Positions 45,626-54,228 of a stretch of 64,000 nt of DNA are shown piece after piece. Within the stretch, counting starts at the first letter, position 1. Every line of letters starts with the position of its first letter. Origin of the DNA: DATJLY01 sp963773665 (GTDB lineage: Bacteria > Pseudomonadota > Alphaproteobacteria > ATCC43930 > CGMCC-115725). The DNA is taken from the NCBI GenBank assembly GCA_963773665.1, contig CAVZBZ010000004.1:688583-752582 (forward strand), given 5' to 3'. Position numbers and translations under genes: made by a program. The notes under the pieces are model-generated. The model was not told the origin of the DNA and made no database searches. It saw only the letters and a program-made list of their open reading frames with translations.

Positions 45626-46051
45626 ATGAAGCTCGTTCCCGATCTCATCCACGACCAGAATTTCGCGACGGTATCGCCCAAGAGCACCGTGCGCGAGGCG
45701 GCCCGCCTCATGGGCGAGCGCAACATCGGCGCGATCCTCGTCGTCGAGAATGCGCGGCTCGCCGGCATCTTCAGCGAGCGCGATCTGCTGACGCGGGTCG
45801 TCGCGCGCGGTCTCGATCCCGAGGCGACGCCGGTCTCCGAGGTGATGACGCGCAATCCCGACACGCTGCCGCCCGGCGCCGACATCCGCCAGGCGATGCG
45901 CCTCATGGTCGCGCACGGCTACCGCCATGTTCCCGTGGTCGACGGGCAGCGCATCGTCGGCATCGTCTCGGCGCGCGACATTTATTCGAACGTCGTGAAG
46001 AGCATCCAGAGCGGCGTCTCCGAGCTCGCGCGCGAGCTGCTGCAGGGCTAG
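45626..46051 (+). CDS. tandem CBS-domain protein
   Basis: A 141-residue protein made of two CBS motifs (residues about 8-60 and 72-128; HDQNFATVSPKSTVREAARLMGERNIGAILVVE and MTRNPDTLPPGADIRQAMRLMVAHGYRHVPVVD). Such stand-alone pairs bind adenine nucleotides or NADH and modulate other proteins. The target is unknown. It lies 30 bp after the amidotransferase gene and just ahead of the amidase, so the three may be co-transcribed. Confidence 0.88.
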   Translation: MKLVPDLIHDQNFATVSPKSTVREAARLMGERNIGAILVVENARLAGIFSERDLLTRVVARGLDPEATPVSEVMTRNPDTLPPGADIRQAMRLMVAHGYRHVPVVDGQRIVGIVSARDIYSNVVKSIQSGVSELARELLQG

Positions 46052-46053
46052 CC

Positions 46054-47439
46054 ATGCCGAAGCTGCTGGCGCATCCGCTCGTAACGCTCGCCGCCGATCT
46101 CGGCGCGGGCAGGATCACGGCGCGCGAGCTGGTCGAGGAGGCGATCGCCAATCACGAGACCTACGGCGCGCCGCTCGGGGCGTATCTCACGTGGACGCCA
46201 TCGCGCGCGCGCAAGGCGGCCGATGCCGCCGACGCCGCCTTCGCGGCCGGCGCCATCGCCGGCCCGCTTCAGGGCATCCCGGTCTCGATCAAGGATCTGT
46301 TCGCGGCAAAAGGACTGCCGACCTTCGCCGGCTCGAACCGGCGGTTGCCGCCGGCGTGGGAGGAGGACGGCCCGGTCGTGGCAGCGATCCGCCGCCAGCT
46401 CGGCATCTTCATGGGCAAGACCCACATGGTCGAGTTCGCGTTCGGCGGAACCGGACAGAATCACCATTGGGGCGCGCCGCGCAACCCGTGGGACGCAAAC
46501 GCGCACCGCTCGCCCGGCGGCTCGTCGAGCGGCGCGGGCGTAAGCCTCATCGAAGGCTCGGCGCTGGTGGCATTGGGCAGCGACACGGCCGGCTCGGTGC
46601 GCATCCCGGCTTCGATGACCGGCACGGTCGGAGTGAAGGTCACGCTCGGGCGCTGGTCCGCCGCGGGCGTCGTGCCGCTGTCGCCGAGCTTCGACACGCC
46701 CGGCTTCCTGGCGCGCAGCGCCGCCGACGCGGCCTACATTTTCGCGGCGATCGATCCGGCTGCGCCGCGCATCGCCGCCGCCGACATCGCGGGCCTGCGC
46801 ATCGGTATCGGCGATCCGCTTTTGTGGGGCGAGTGCGATCCCGGCATCGCCGAGGGCGCCAAGGCGGCGCTCGACGCGCTTGCGGCCAAGGGCGCGGTGC
46901 TGCGCGAGGGCCTGTTGCCCGAGGCCAAGGACGCCTACGACGTTTTCCTCGAAGGCGGGTTCAGCGCGATCGAGCTCAGGAATTTTCTCGACCATGAGCT
47001 GCCGGACTGGCTCGACGAACTCGATCCGATCATGGTGGCCTTGGTGAAGAACGCCGAGAAACTTTCGGCGCGGGAATATCTCGCGCGGCTCGACCGCATG
47101 CGCCGCGCGGCACCTTCAGCGCGGGCGCGGCTCCAGAACTTCGACGTGATCGCCTCGCCGACCCTGTGCGTCACGCCGCCGCTCATGGCGCAGGTGAGCG
47201 AGGCCGACAGCCATTGGCGCGTCAACCGCCGCATCGTGCGCAATACGGTCGGAGTCAACTATCTGGGCCTTTGCGCGATCACCTTGCCGGTGGCGCTCGA
47301 CCGGGCGGGAATGCCGGTCGGATTGCAGTTCATCGCCGCGCCCGGCAAGGAGGAGCGTCTCCTCGCCGCCTCGCTCGCCGCCGAGCGCGTCCTCGGCACC
47401 GGGCGCGAGCGGCTCGGGCTTGCGCCGCTCGCCGCGTGA
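46054..47439 (+). CDS. amidase-signature family enzyme
   Basis: A 461-residue amidase. The Ser-cis-Ser-Lys triad is visible: Lys in IPVSIKDLFAAKG near residue 80, the Gly/Ser loop RSPGGSSSGAG near 155, and the nucleophilic Ser in GSDTAGSVRIPASM near 180, where the usual second Gly of GSDTGGS is Ala. The substrate is unknown; the family includes gatA-like, nitrile-pathway and aryl-amide enzymes. It starts 2 bp after the CBS gene. The frame is intact. Confidence 0.88.
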   Translation: MPKLLAHPLVTLAADLGAGRITARELVEEAIANHETYGAPLGAYLTWTPSRARKAADAADAAFAAGAIAGPLQGIPVSIKDLFAAKGLPTFAGSNRRLPPAWEEDGPVVAAIRRQLGIFMGKTHMVEFAFGGTGQNHHWGAPRNPWDANAHRSPGGSSSGAGVSLIEGSALVALGSDTAGSVRIPASMTGTVGVKVTLGRWSAAGVVPLSPSFDTPGFLARSAADAAYIFAAIDPAAPRIAAADIAGLRIGIGDPLLWGECDPGIAEGAKAALDALAAKGAVLREGLLPEAKDAYDVFLEGGFSAIELRNFLDHELPDWLDELDPIMVALVKNAEKLSAREYLARLDRMRRAAPSARARLQNFDVIASPTLCVTPPLMAQVSEADSHWRVNRRIVRNTVGVNYLGLCAITLPVALDRAGMPVGLQFIAAPGKEERLLAASLAAERVLGTGRERLGLAPLAA

Positions 47440-47510
47440 CCCTATGTACGCAAATGGCGGTGTCGCGCCGCGCCTCCCCGTCGTCTCAGCGCAGGCGACG
47501 GTTCAAATTG

Positions 47511-47620
47511 CCGAACGAAGCCAATTCGGCGTTTGCAGGTGAAAATGCGGAACGAAGCCAATTTCCAGGGCGCACGCGATTTTACCGAACGAACCCAATT
47601 CTGCCGAACGAACCAATTTT
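47511..47620. repeat. array of four CGAACGAAGCCAATT-type short repeats
   Basis: Near-identical 15-17 bp units built on GAACGAA(G/C)CCAATT lie at 47511-47526, 47548-47564, 47585-47600 and 47604-47620 (the last lacks one base). Two more copies occur at 60294-60310 and 60445-60460. Spacing is irregular. They fill the 230-bp gap between the amidase and hmgA, which holds no gene I can support. Confidence 0.75.
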
Positions 47621-47669
47621 TGTAATATAAATCAATAGTTTGGCTTTTCGAGGCGGCCGCGAGGCGGAC

Positions 47670-48966
47670 ATGACCGGGCATCCTTATCTCTCCGGCTTCG
47701 GCAACGAGTTCGCGACCGAGGCGGTCCCCGGCGCCTTGCCGAAGGGCCAGAACTCGCCGCAGAAGCCGCCCTTGGGTCTCTATGCCGAAGGCATCTCGCG
47801 GCACGCCCTTCACCGCGCCGCAGGGCCGAGAACCGCCGCACCTGGCTCTACCGCATCCGGCCCTCGGCGATGCACGGGCCCTATCGCCGCATCGGCAACG
47901 GCGACATCCGCTCGACCCCGTTCGACGAGGCGGTGCCGCCGCCCAACCGGCTGCGCTGGGATCCGCTGCCGCCGCCGGCCGCGCCAACCGACTTCATCGA
48001 CGGGCTCGTCACGCATGGCCGGCAACGGCGACGCCTCGGCGCGCGTCGGCATCGCCATCCATTGCTATTTCGCCAGCCGCGCGATGGGCGAGCGCTACTT
48101 CGCCGATTGCGACGGCGAGCTTTTGCTCGTGCCGCAGGAGGGCCGCGTTCTTCTGCGCACCGAGCTTGGCGCGCTCGAAGCGGCGCCCGGCGAGATCGCG
48201 GTCGTGCCGCGCGGCATCAAGTTCCGCGTCGATCTGCCGGACGGCAAGGCGCGGGGCTATGTCTGCGAGAATTACGGCGCCGCTCTCCGCCTGCCCGAGC
48301 TTGGACCCATAGGCTCCAACGGCCTCGCCAATCCGCGCGATTTCCTGGCGCCAACTGCCGCGTTCGAGGATCGCGACGCGAAGGTCGAGCTGGTGCAGAA
48401 ATTCGAGGGCAATCTGTGGGCCGCCGAGCTCGGCCATTCGCCCTTGGACGTGGTCGCCTGGCACGGCAATTACGTGCCCTACAAGTACGATCTCGCGAAT
48501 TTCATGGTCATCAACACGGTGAGCTTCGATCACGCCGATCCGTCGATCTTCACCGTGCTGACCTCGCCCTCGGGCGTCCCCGGCACGGCGAACGTGGATT
48601 TCGTCATCTTCCCGCCGCGCTGGCAGGTGGCCGAGCACACGTTCCGCCCGCCGTGGTTCCATCGCAACGTGATGAGCGAGTTCATGGGCCTCATCCGCGG
48701 CGCCTACGAGGCCAAGGCCGAGGGTTTTGCGCCGGGCGGCGCCAGTCTGCACAACTGCCTCGCCGCGCACGGGCCCGACCGCACGACGCACGAGCAGGCG
48801 TCCGACGCTGCGCTCGCGCCGCACTATCTCGGCCATTCGCTCGCCTTCATGTTCGAGACGCGGCTCGTCTGCCGGCCGACGCGCTATCGCGCTCGAGACG
48901 CCGTCCTTGCAGCGCGACTACGATCGCTGCTGGAGCGGTTTCCAAAAACATTTCCGGGGAAGATGA
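47670..48966 (+). CDS. hmgA: homogentisate 1,2-dioxygenase, four frame slips
   Basis: HmgA opens the ring of homogentisate to maleylacetoacetate in tyrosine and phenylalanine breakdown. The N-terminus YLSGFGNEFATEAVPGALP is unmistakable. The centre has AMHGPYRRIGN; later come PPWFHRNVMSEFMG, a metal-binding region, and HGPDRTTHEQAS. The true end is ETPSLQRDYDRCWSGFQKHF, at TGA 48966. The frame must change near 47798, 47824, 48014 and 48888; in each case skipping one base restores homology without loss of residues. Full length would be about 430 residues. It lies directly ahead of the fumarylacetoacetase gene. Confidence 0.9.
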
Positions 48967-50275
48967 ATGGCGCTCGACGAAACCCACGATCCGAAGCGCA
49001 AGAGTTGGGTCGAAGCGGCGAACGTGCCGGGCGCGGACTTTCCGCTGCAGAACCTGCCGTTCTGCGTGTTCCGCCGCAAGGGCGTGCCCGAGGCCGCGCG
49101 CGGCGGCGTCGCGATCGGCGACCGCATCGTCGATCTCGCGGCCTGCCATCGCGCCGCGATTTTCTCGGGCGCTGCCGCCGCGGCTGCCGCGGCCGCAAGC
49201 GGTGCGACGCTCAATCCCCTCATGGCGCTTGGGCCCGGACCGGCGAACGCGCTGCGTCTCGAGCTGTCACGGATGCTCGGCACGGAAAAATCGGCAAAGC
49301 GCGCGAGCGTCGAGCCGCACCTCGTCGCGATGCAGGATGCCGAGCTGCTGCTGCCGGCCGAGATCGGCGATTTCTCGGATTTCTTCAGCTCGATCCATCA
49401 CGCAACCAACGCCGGCCGCGCGTTCCGGCCCGACAATCCGCTGATGCCGAACTTCAAATATGTGCCGGTAGCCTATCACAGCCGCGCCTCCTCGGTGGTG
49501 CCGAGCGGCACGAATTTCCGGCGCCCCAAGGGACAGACTGCGCCCGCAAGGCGCCGACGCGCCGTTCCTTAGCGCCTCCCGCGCGCTCGATTGCGAGGTC
49601 GAACTGGGCTTCTACATCGGCGCCGGCAATGCGCTCGGCGAGACCATCCCGATCGAGCGAGCGGAAGATCACATCTTCGGCTTCTGCCTGCTGAACGACT
49701 GGTCGGCGCGCGACATTCAGGGCTGGGAGGCGCAGCCCCTGGGTCCCTTCCTCGGCAAGAGCTTTTGCACCACCGTTTCGCCCTGGATCGTCACCAAGGC
49801 CGCGCTCGAACCGTTCCGCGCCGCGATCGAGGCGCGCGCGCCCAACGATCCCGCGCCGCTGCCGCACCTCGCGCAACAGGGCGAGGGCGGGTTCGACATC
49901 GCGATCGAGGCGCTGCTCGCGACGCCGAAGAGCCGCGCGGCGCATGCGGCGCCGATGCGCTTCGCGCTGTGCAATGCGCGGAACGGCTATTGGACGGTGG
50001 CGCAGATGGTGACGCACCACGCCTCCAACGGCTGCAATTTGCGCCCCGGCGATCTGCTGGCGACGGGCACGCTGTCGGGGCCGCTTCCGGGCACGCTCGG
50101 CTGTCTTCTCGAAATCACCAAGCGCGGCAGCGAGGCGATGAAGCTTGCGAACGGCGAGGAGCGGCGCTGGCTCGAGGATGGCGACGAGGTGATTTTTCGC
50201 GCCCGCGCGGAACGGCCGGGCGCCATCGGCATCGGCTTCGGCGAGGCGCGCGGCCTCGTCCTGCCGGCGGCGTGA
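48967..50275 (+). CDS. fahA: fumarylacetoacetase, one frame slip
   Basis: About 435 residues. Fumarylacetoacetate hydrolase performs the last step of the homogentisate pathway. The N-terminal SH3-like domain has DFPLQNLPFCVFRRKG. The catalytic domain has YSRASSVV-like YHSRASSVVPSG, the metal-binding DCEVELGFYIGAGN, FGFCLLNDWSARDIQGWE and TVSPWIVTKAAL. One extra base near 49537 (GGACAGACTG) breaks the frame between RRPKGQ and LRPQGADAPFLSAS. The ATG at 48967 abuts the hmgA stop, so the two form an operon. Maleylacetoacetate isomerase is not present nearby. Confidence 0.92.
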
Positions 50276-50299
50276 GCCTCCAGCCTCACACTTCGCGCA

Positions 50300-51142
50300 T
50301 CAATGCACGGAAGAATGCGCCGCGGCGAGGAAGTCGGTCACGTCGTCGAGCACCGGCGTGACGGAACGGAGCGGCCGCGCGAGGGCGCCGAGGAGGGTGA
50401 TGTGGCCCAGGAATGCGTAGCGGCGCGTCTCGACCGTGGCGCCGTCCTTGCGCAGCCGCGCGGCAAGGCGGGTGACGTTGCCGGGGCTCACGGTCGTGTC
50501 GAGCCGGCCGGTCACGAGCAGCGCCGGCGGCGCGGTCCCGTCGGCATATTCGATCGGCTGCGTTTGCGTAAGGTCCTTTGCGGTGCCGAAAATGATCTTC
50601 AGCGTCGCGTCGGTGAGCGGCAGGAAATCATAGGGCCCGGCAAGGCCGACGACGCTCTTGATCCGCGCGCGCGCGGGCCCGAGCCATTCCGGGTCGAGCG
50701 CCAGCATCATCGCGTTGTAGGCGCCGGCCGAGTGCCCCATGAGACTGACGCGCGCGGGATCGCCGCCATATGCGGCGACGTGCGCCAGGGTCCAGCGCGT
50801 GACCGCCGCGCAATCGGCGAGGAAATCGGGATAGCGCACCTCGGGATAGATGCGATAGTCGGCGATCGCGACGAGAAATCCGCGCGAGGCAAGCGCCTCG
50901 CCGAGGAAAAGATAATCCCCTTTGCTGCCGCTATCCCAGTTGCCGCCGTAGAAGAACAGCACGACGGGCTTCGGCGCCGTCCCCGCCAGCGGCAGGTAGA
51001 GATCGAGCTTCTGGCGCGGATTGTCGCCATAGGAGAGATCGGCGACGAGGCGGAAATCGTCGCGCGGCGCCAGCGCGTTCACCAGACCGGCCGACGAGCA
51101 CCCGCCGAGAATCGCCGGCAGCAACATGAGGAACCTCAGCAT
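50300..51142 (-). CDS. alpha/beta-hydrolase lipoprotein (esterase)
   Basis: A 280-residue carboxylesterase-type protein. The N-terminus is a lipoprotein signal (LMLLPAILGGCSS, lipobox cysteine near residue 15), so it is probably membrane-anchored in the envelope. The oxyanion hole is FFYGGNWDSG, the nucleophile elbow SLMGHSAGA near residue 135, the acid in TGRLDTTVS and the His in FLGHIT. It resembles BD-FAE-like and esterase/lipase family proteins. The substrate is unknown. It is convergent with fahA. Confidence 0.85.
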   Translation of the reverse strand: MLRFLMLLPAILGGCSSAGLVNALAPRDDFRLVADLSYGDNPRQKLDLYLPLAGTAPKPVVLFFYGGNWDSGSKGDYLFLGEALASRGFLVAIADYRIYPEVRYPDFLADCAAVTRWTLAHVAAYGGDPARVSLMGHSAGAYNAMMLALDPEWLGPARARIKSVVGLAGPYDFLPLTDATLKIIFGTAKDLTQTQPIEYADGTAPPALLVTGRLDTTVSPGNVTRLAARLRKDGATVETRRYAFLGHITLLGALARPLRSVTPVLDDVTDFLAAAHSSVH

Positions 51143-51147
51143 GCAAT

Positions 51148-51210
51148 GTGCGTCCTTCGACTGCGCGCTCCTTCGCGAAGCTCGGGAGCGCTCCGCTCAA
51201 GGATGAGGAC
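51148..51210 (-). repeat. dispersed repeat copy (reverse)
   Basis: Read on the minus strand it runs GTCCTCATCCTTGAGCGGAG, a short core, then GCGCAGTCGAAGGACGCAC. It faces the copy at 51221-51267, so the two form a large inverted pair upstream of the exported-protein gene. Its left arm matches the sequence flanking the IS110 element at 34193-34206. Confidence 0.7.
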
Positions 51211-51220
51211 CTTTCTTTTA

Positions 51221-51267
51221 CCTCATCGCTGAGCGAAGCCCCGAAGGGCGTAGTCGAAGGACGCACC
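51221..51267 (+). repeat. dispersed repeat copy (forward)
   Basis: CCTCATCGCTGAGCGAAGCC through GTAGTCGAAGGACGCAC, the forward partner of the copy at 51148-51210, from which it is separated by a pyrimidine-rich 10-bp spacer. Together they could form a long cruciform or transcript hairpin. Confidence 0.7.
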
Positions 51268-51314
51268 CATCTCGAATCTTGCCGGTGGAACCGTGAATGC
51301 CTTATGAAGGGGCG

Positions 51315-51998
51315 ATGTTCCCGCTGCGTGTTGCCGCCTGCGCCGTCGCTGTCCTCGCCACGACGGCGGATATTGCGGCGGCGGACGGGGTGCCCGATCC
51401 GCTGAAGCTTTATGGCGGCGACATGGTGTTCTCGGTCTGGCGCTCCGGCAGCGAGATCGGGCAGCATCGTGTGACGTTTCTGCGACAGGACGGTGCGCTG
51501 GTGGTGCGCTCGCTGTTCGACATCGCCGTGAAGTTTCTCGGCATCGCCGTCTATCGCTACCGCTACACGTCCGAGGAAGTCTGGCGCGGCGGCAAGCTCG
51601 ACGGCCTGGCATCGACGATCGACGACAACGGCACGAAAAGCGCGGTCAATGCCAAGGAGGACCAAGGCAAGCTCGCCGTCACCGGCCCCGAGGCGCACGA
51701 GGACATCGCCGGATTCATCCTGCCCTCGACCCACTGGAATGCGCAGGTGATCGGCGCGGACCGCGTGCTCAACACGCTCTCCGGCAAGGTCGACGACATC
51801 AAGCTCGTGCCGGTCGGCACGGACTCGGTGCCGGTGGGATCCGAGACGCGGCCTGCGACGCACTACCGCTACACCGGCGACATCACCGCCGAGAGCTGGT
51901 ACGACGCCGACGGGCGCTGGCTGAAGCTGCGTTTCCCGGGGAAGGACGGCACGCTCATCGACTATGTCTGCGAGCGCTGCGCCCAGCCCGCGCGGTGA
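51315..51998 (+). CDS. exported protein of the DUF6134/DUF3108-like type
   Basis: A 227-residue protein with a signal peptide (LRVAACAVAVLATTADIAAADG), predicted periplasmic. The body is beta-rich, with GGDMVFSVWRSGSEIGQHRVTF, VYRYRYTSEEVWRGGKLDGL and a final SWYDADGRWLKLRFPGKDGTLIDYVCERC. It resembles uncharacterised beta-sandwich proteins; the function is unknown. I prefer the ATG at 51315, with AAGGGG six bases ahead; an ATG at 51297 is in frame. Its stop overlaps the next gene (GTGA), so it is coupled to the dehydrogenase. Confidence 0.72.
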   Translation: MFPLRVAACAVAVLATTADIAAADGVPDPLKLYGGDMVFSVWRSGSEIGQHRVTFLRQDGALVVRSLFDIAVKFLGIAVYRYRYTSEEVWRGGKLDGLASTIDDNGTKSAVNAKEDQGKLAVTGPEAHEDIAGFILPSTHWNAQVIGADRVLNTLSGKVDDIKLVPVGTDSVPVGSETRPATHYRYTGDITAESWYDADGRWLKLRFPGKDGTLIDYVCERCAQPAR

Positions 51999-52741
51999 CG
52001 AAGCGCGTCTGGATCACCGGCGCAAGCAGCGGCATCGGCCGCGAATTGGCGCGCCATTACGCGCGCCAGGGTGCCTCCGTCGCCGCAAGCGCACGCCGGC
52101 GCGAGGAACTCGAGGCGCTTGCCCGCGAAGCCCCGGGGCGCATCTCGGCGTTTCCCGTCGATGTCACCGATGCCGCGGCGATGGCGGCCGCCGTCGCCGC
52201 GATCGAGGCCGCGATCGGCCCGCTCGACCTCGCCATCCTCAACGCCGGGACCTTTACACCGCTCGAAATCGACAATTTCGACGTGGCACTCTTCCGCCGT
52301 CATGTCGAGATCAACTACATGGGCGTGGTGCACGGCATCGCCGCGCTTTTGCCGCGCTTTCTCGCGCGCGGTGCCGGGCAGATCGCCGTCACCTCGTCGG
52401 TCGCGGGCTATCGCGGATTGCCGCAGGCGGCGGCGTACGGGCCGACCAAGGCCGCGCTCATCAATCTGTGCGAATCCTTGAAGCCCGATCTCGACCGGCG
52501 CGGCATCGGGATCAGCATCGTCAATCCCGGCTTCGTGCGCACGCCGATGACCGATTCGAACACCTTTCCGATGCCGTTCCTCATGGAGCCGGACGATGCG
52601 GCGCGGCGCATCGCCAAAGGGCTTGAGGAAGGAAAATTCGAGGTGACGTTCCCGCGCCGCTTCACCTTCATGCTGAAGCTGGCCCGGCTGCTGCCCTACG
52701 CGCTCTATTTCCGCCTGGTGAAGCGGGCGACGCAGCGCTGA
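51995..52741 (+). CDS. short-chain dehydrogenase/reductase
   Basis: A 248-residue classical SDR. The cofactor turn is ITGASSGIGRELARHYA, NAG is in LAILNAGTFT, the catalytic Ser in AVTSSVAGYRG and the Tyr-x3-Lys in AAYGPTKAAL. An LNPG-like VNPGFVRTPMT follows. SDR genes of this kind commonly accompany flavoprotein, DUF1365 and cyclopropane-synthase genes in alphaproteobacterial RpoE regulons, and here that cluster lies just beyond the IS630 insertion, although on the other strand. The start is GTG at 51995. Confidence 0.86.
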   Translation: MTKRVWITGASSGIGRELARHYARQGASVAASARRREELEALAREAPGRISAFPVDVTDAAAMAAAVAAIEAAIGPLDLAILNAGTFTPLEIDNFDVALFRRHVEINYMGVVHGIAALLPRFLARGAGQIAVTSSVAGYRGLPQAAAYGPTKAALINLCESLKPDLDRRGIGISIVNPGFVRTPMTDSNTFPMPFLMEPDDAARRIAKGLEEGKFEVTFPRRFTFMLKLARLLPYALYFRLVKRATQR

Positions 52742-52853
52742 TGTCGCGCGCCTCGAGCCTGCGGCGGATGATGGCGTGGCGCTGCGGCGTCAGCGGATAG
52801 TTCCAGACGAGCGCCACGGCGACGGATTTGAGCGCGACCGGCGCCAGCGCATA

Positions 52854-53930
52854 GAGCGCGGATTGTTATGCGCGCAGAGTGCGATCGGGATTCCCGAATT
52901 GGGGCGCGTTCGGATCGAACATGCTGGCTGAGGCGAAGGGGGCCGGCATGAATGGCAAAGCCTTATTCGATGCGATCTTCGTCGAGCGGGTTGTTGCGGC
53001 GGATCGAGAAATAGAGGCCGGCTGTCGCGGCATGAAGCGGCGTCAGCGGTTCGGGGTTGACGACGTCGAGCACGGCGATCGCCTGGGTGCGGCAGCTTCC
53101 GGGAGACGGCGCGAGCGTCGTGCCGGTGACAGATGGGCAGATGCACGAAGCCGAAGGCGATCCGGGACGAGCATGAGGTTTGGCTGCGCGAGCGCATTCG
53201 CGAGCGCGATTTCACATTGCGCGGGCTTGTCCGCGAACTCGCCGGGCGCGGCCTCAAGGCCGAGTACACAGCGGTCTGGACGTTCGTTCACGCCGAGGAA
53301 TTGAGCTTCAAAGAAAATCGTGCTCGCCAGCGAACAGGATCGCCCCGACGTGGCGAGACGGCGAGCGCAGTGGAAAGCGCGTCAGAGGCGGATTGAACCG
53401 GCGCGCCTGGTCTTCATCGATGAGACCTGGACGCAAGGACAACATGGCCCCGCTCCGGGGATGGGGACCGCGCGGCCGGCGGCTGCGCGCCAAGGTGCCG
53501 CAGGCGCGCTGGAAGACCATGACCTTCCTGGCCGCGCTGCGGCACGATCGTATCGACGCGCCCTGGCTGCTCGATGCCCCGATCAACGGCCAGACCTTCC
53601 GGACCTATGTCGAGAAGGTTCTCGTCCCGACCCTGAGACCGGGCGACATCGTCATCATGGACAATCTCGGCAGCCACAAGGGACGCGCCGTCCGTCACGC
53701 CATCCGTGCCGTCGGCGCCAAGCTCATCCTCCTGCCGAAATACTCGCCCGACCTCAACCCCATCGAACAGCTCTTCGCCAAGCTCAAACACTTGCTGCGC
53801 AAAACCGCCGCGCGAAGCTTCGACGCCGTGACCGAAGCCATCGGACAGCTTCTCGGCAGCTTCACGCCGCAAGAATGCTCAAACTACTTCAGCAACTCCG
53901 GATATGGTCCCGCCTAATTCAATCCCGCTC
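52854..53930 (+). mobile_element. IS630-family insertion sequence with TA target duplication
   Basis: A 1,077-bp element flanked by TA at 52852-52853 and 53931-53932, the target duplicated by IS630/Tc1 elements. The ends are inverted repeats: GAGCGCGGATTGTTATGCG at the left and, read inward from the right, GAGCGGGATTGAATTAGGCG (one extra C on the left). It interrupts the MFS transporter gene. The transposase inside is frame-shifted, so the copy is inactive as written. Confidence 0.85.
52949..53917 (+). pseudogene. IS630 transposase, multiple frame slips
   Basis: The DDE transposase is readable only across several frames. An N-terminal helix-turn-helix region around 52949-53130 is badly scrambled. 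From 53150 KPKAIRDEHEVWLRERIRERDFTLRGLVREL is clean. One base must be skipped near 53313 (LSFK to KIVLASEQDRPDVARRRAQW) and another near 53434 (FIDETWT to KDNMAPLRGWGPRG). Catalytic residues are the Asp in VFIDET, the Asp in IVIMDNLGSHKG and the Glu in SPDLNPIEQLFAKLK. The last frame ends at 53917. Confidence 0.85.
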
Positions 53931-54228
53931 TAGGTCGCCGCCAGCGCGAAAAGCGCGTGCGCGCCGTTCGCCGCGTTCGGATCGAAGCCCGCGAGATCGA
54001 GCGCATAGAACGCGCCGCCTGCCGCCGCGCCGAGCCCGATCAGCGGATCGAGCAGGAAATCCACCGCGCGCGCAACGAAGAGAACGGTGCCGGTGCGGGC
54101 GAGGCCAAGCCCCACATCGCGCGCGTAGAGCGTCGGCAGGAAGGTGAAGACCGGCACCAGCGGGATTGCGAGCGCGAAGCCCGGCGCGGCGTAGGCAAGC
54201 GCCCGCGACAGCGGCAGGCGCGCATCGG

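Noticed and set aside
53133..53917. Programmed frameshifting in the IS630 transposase
   Set aside because: Some IS elements use programmed shifts, but the two sites here (TTCAAAGAAA and ACGCAAGGAC) differ, lack a shared slippery motif, and the same +1 slips occur in ordinary genes across the window.
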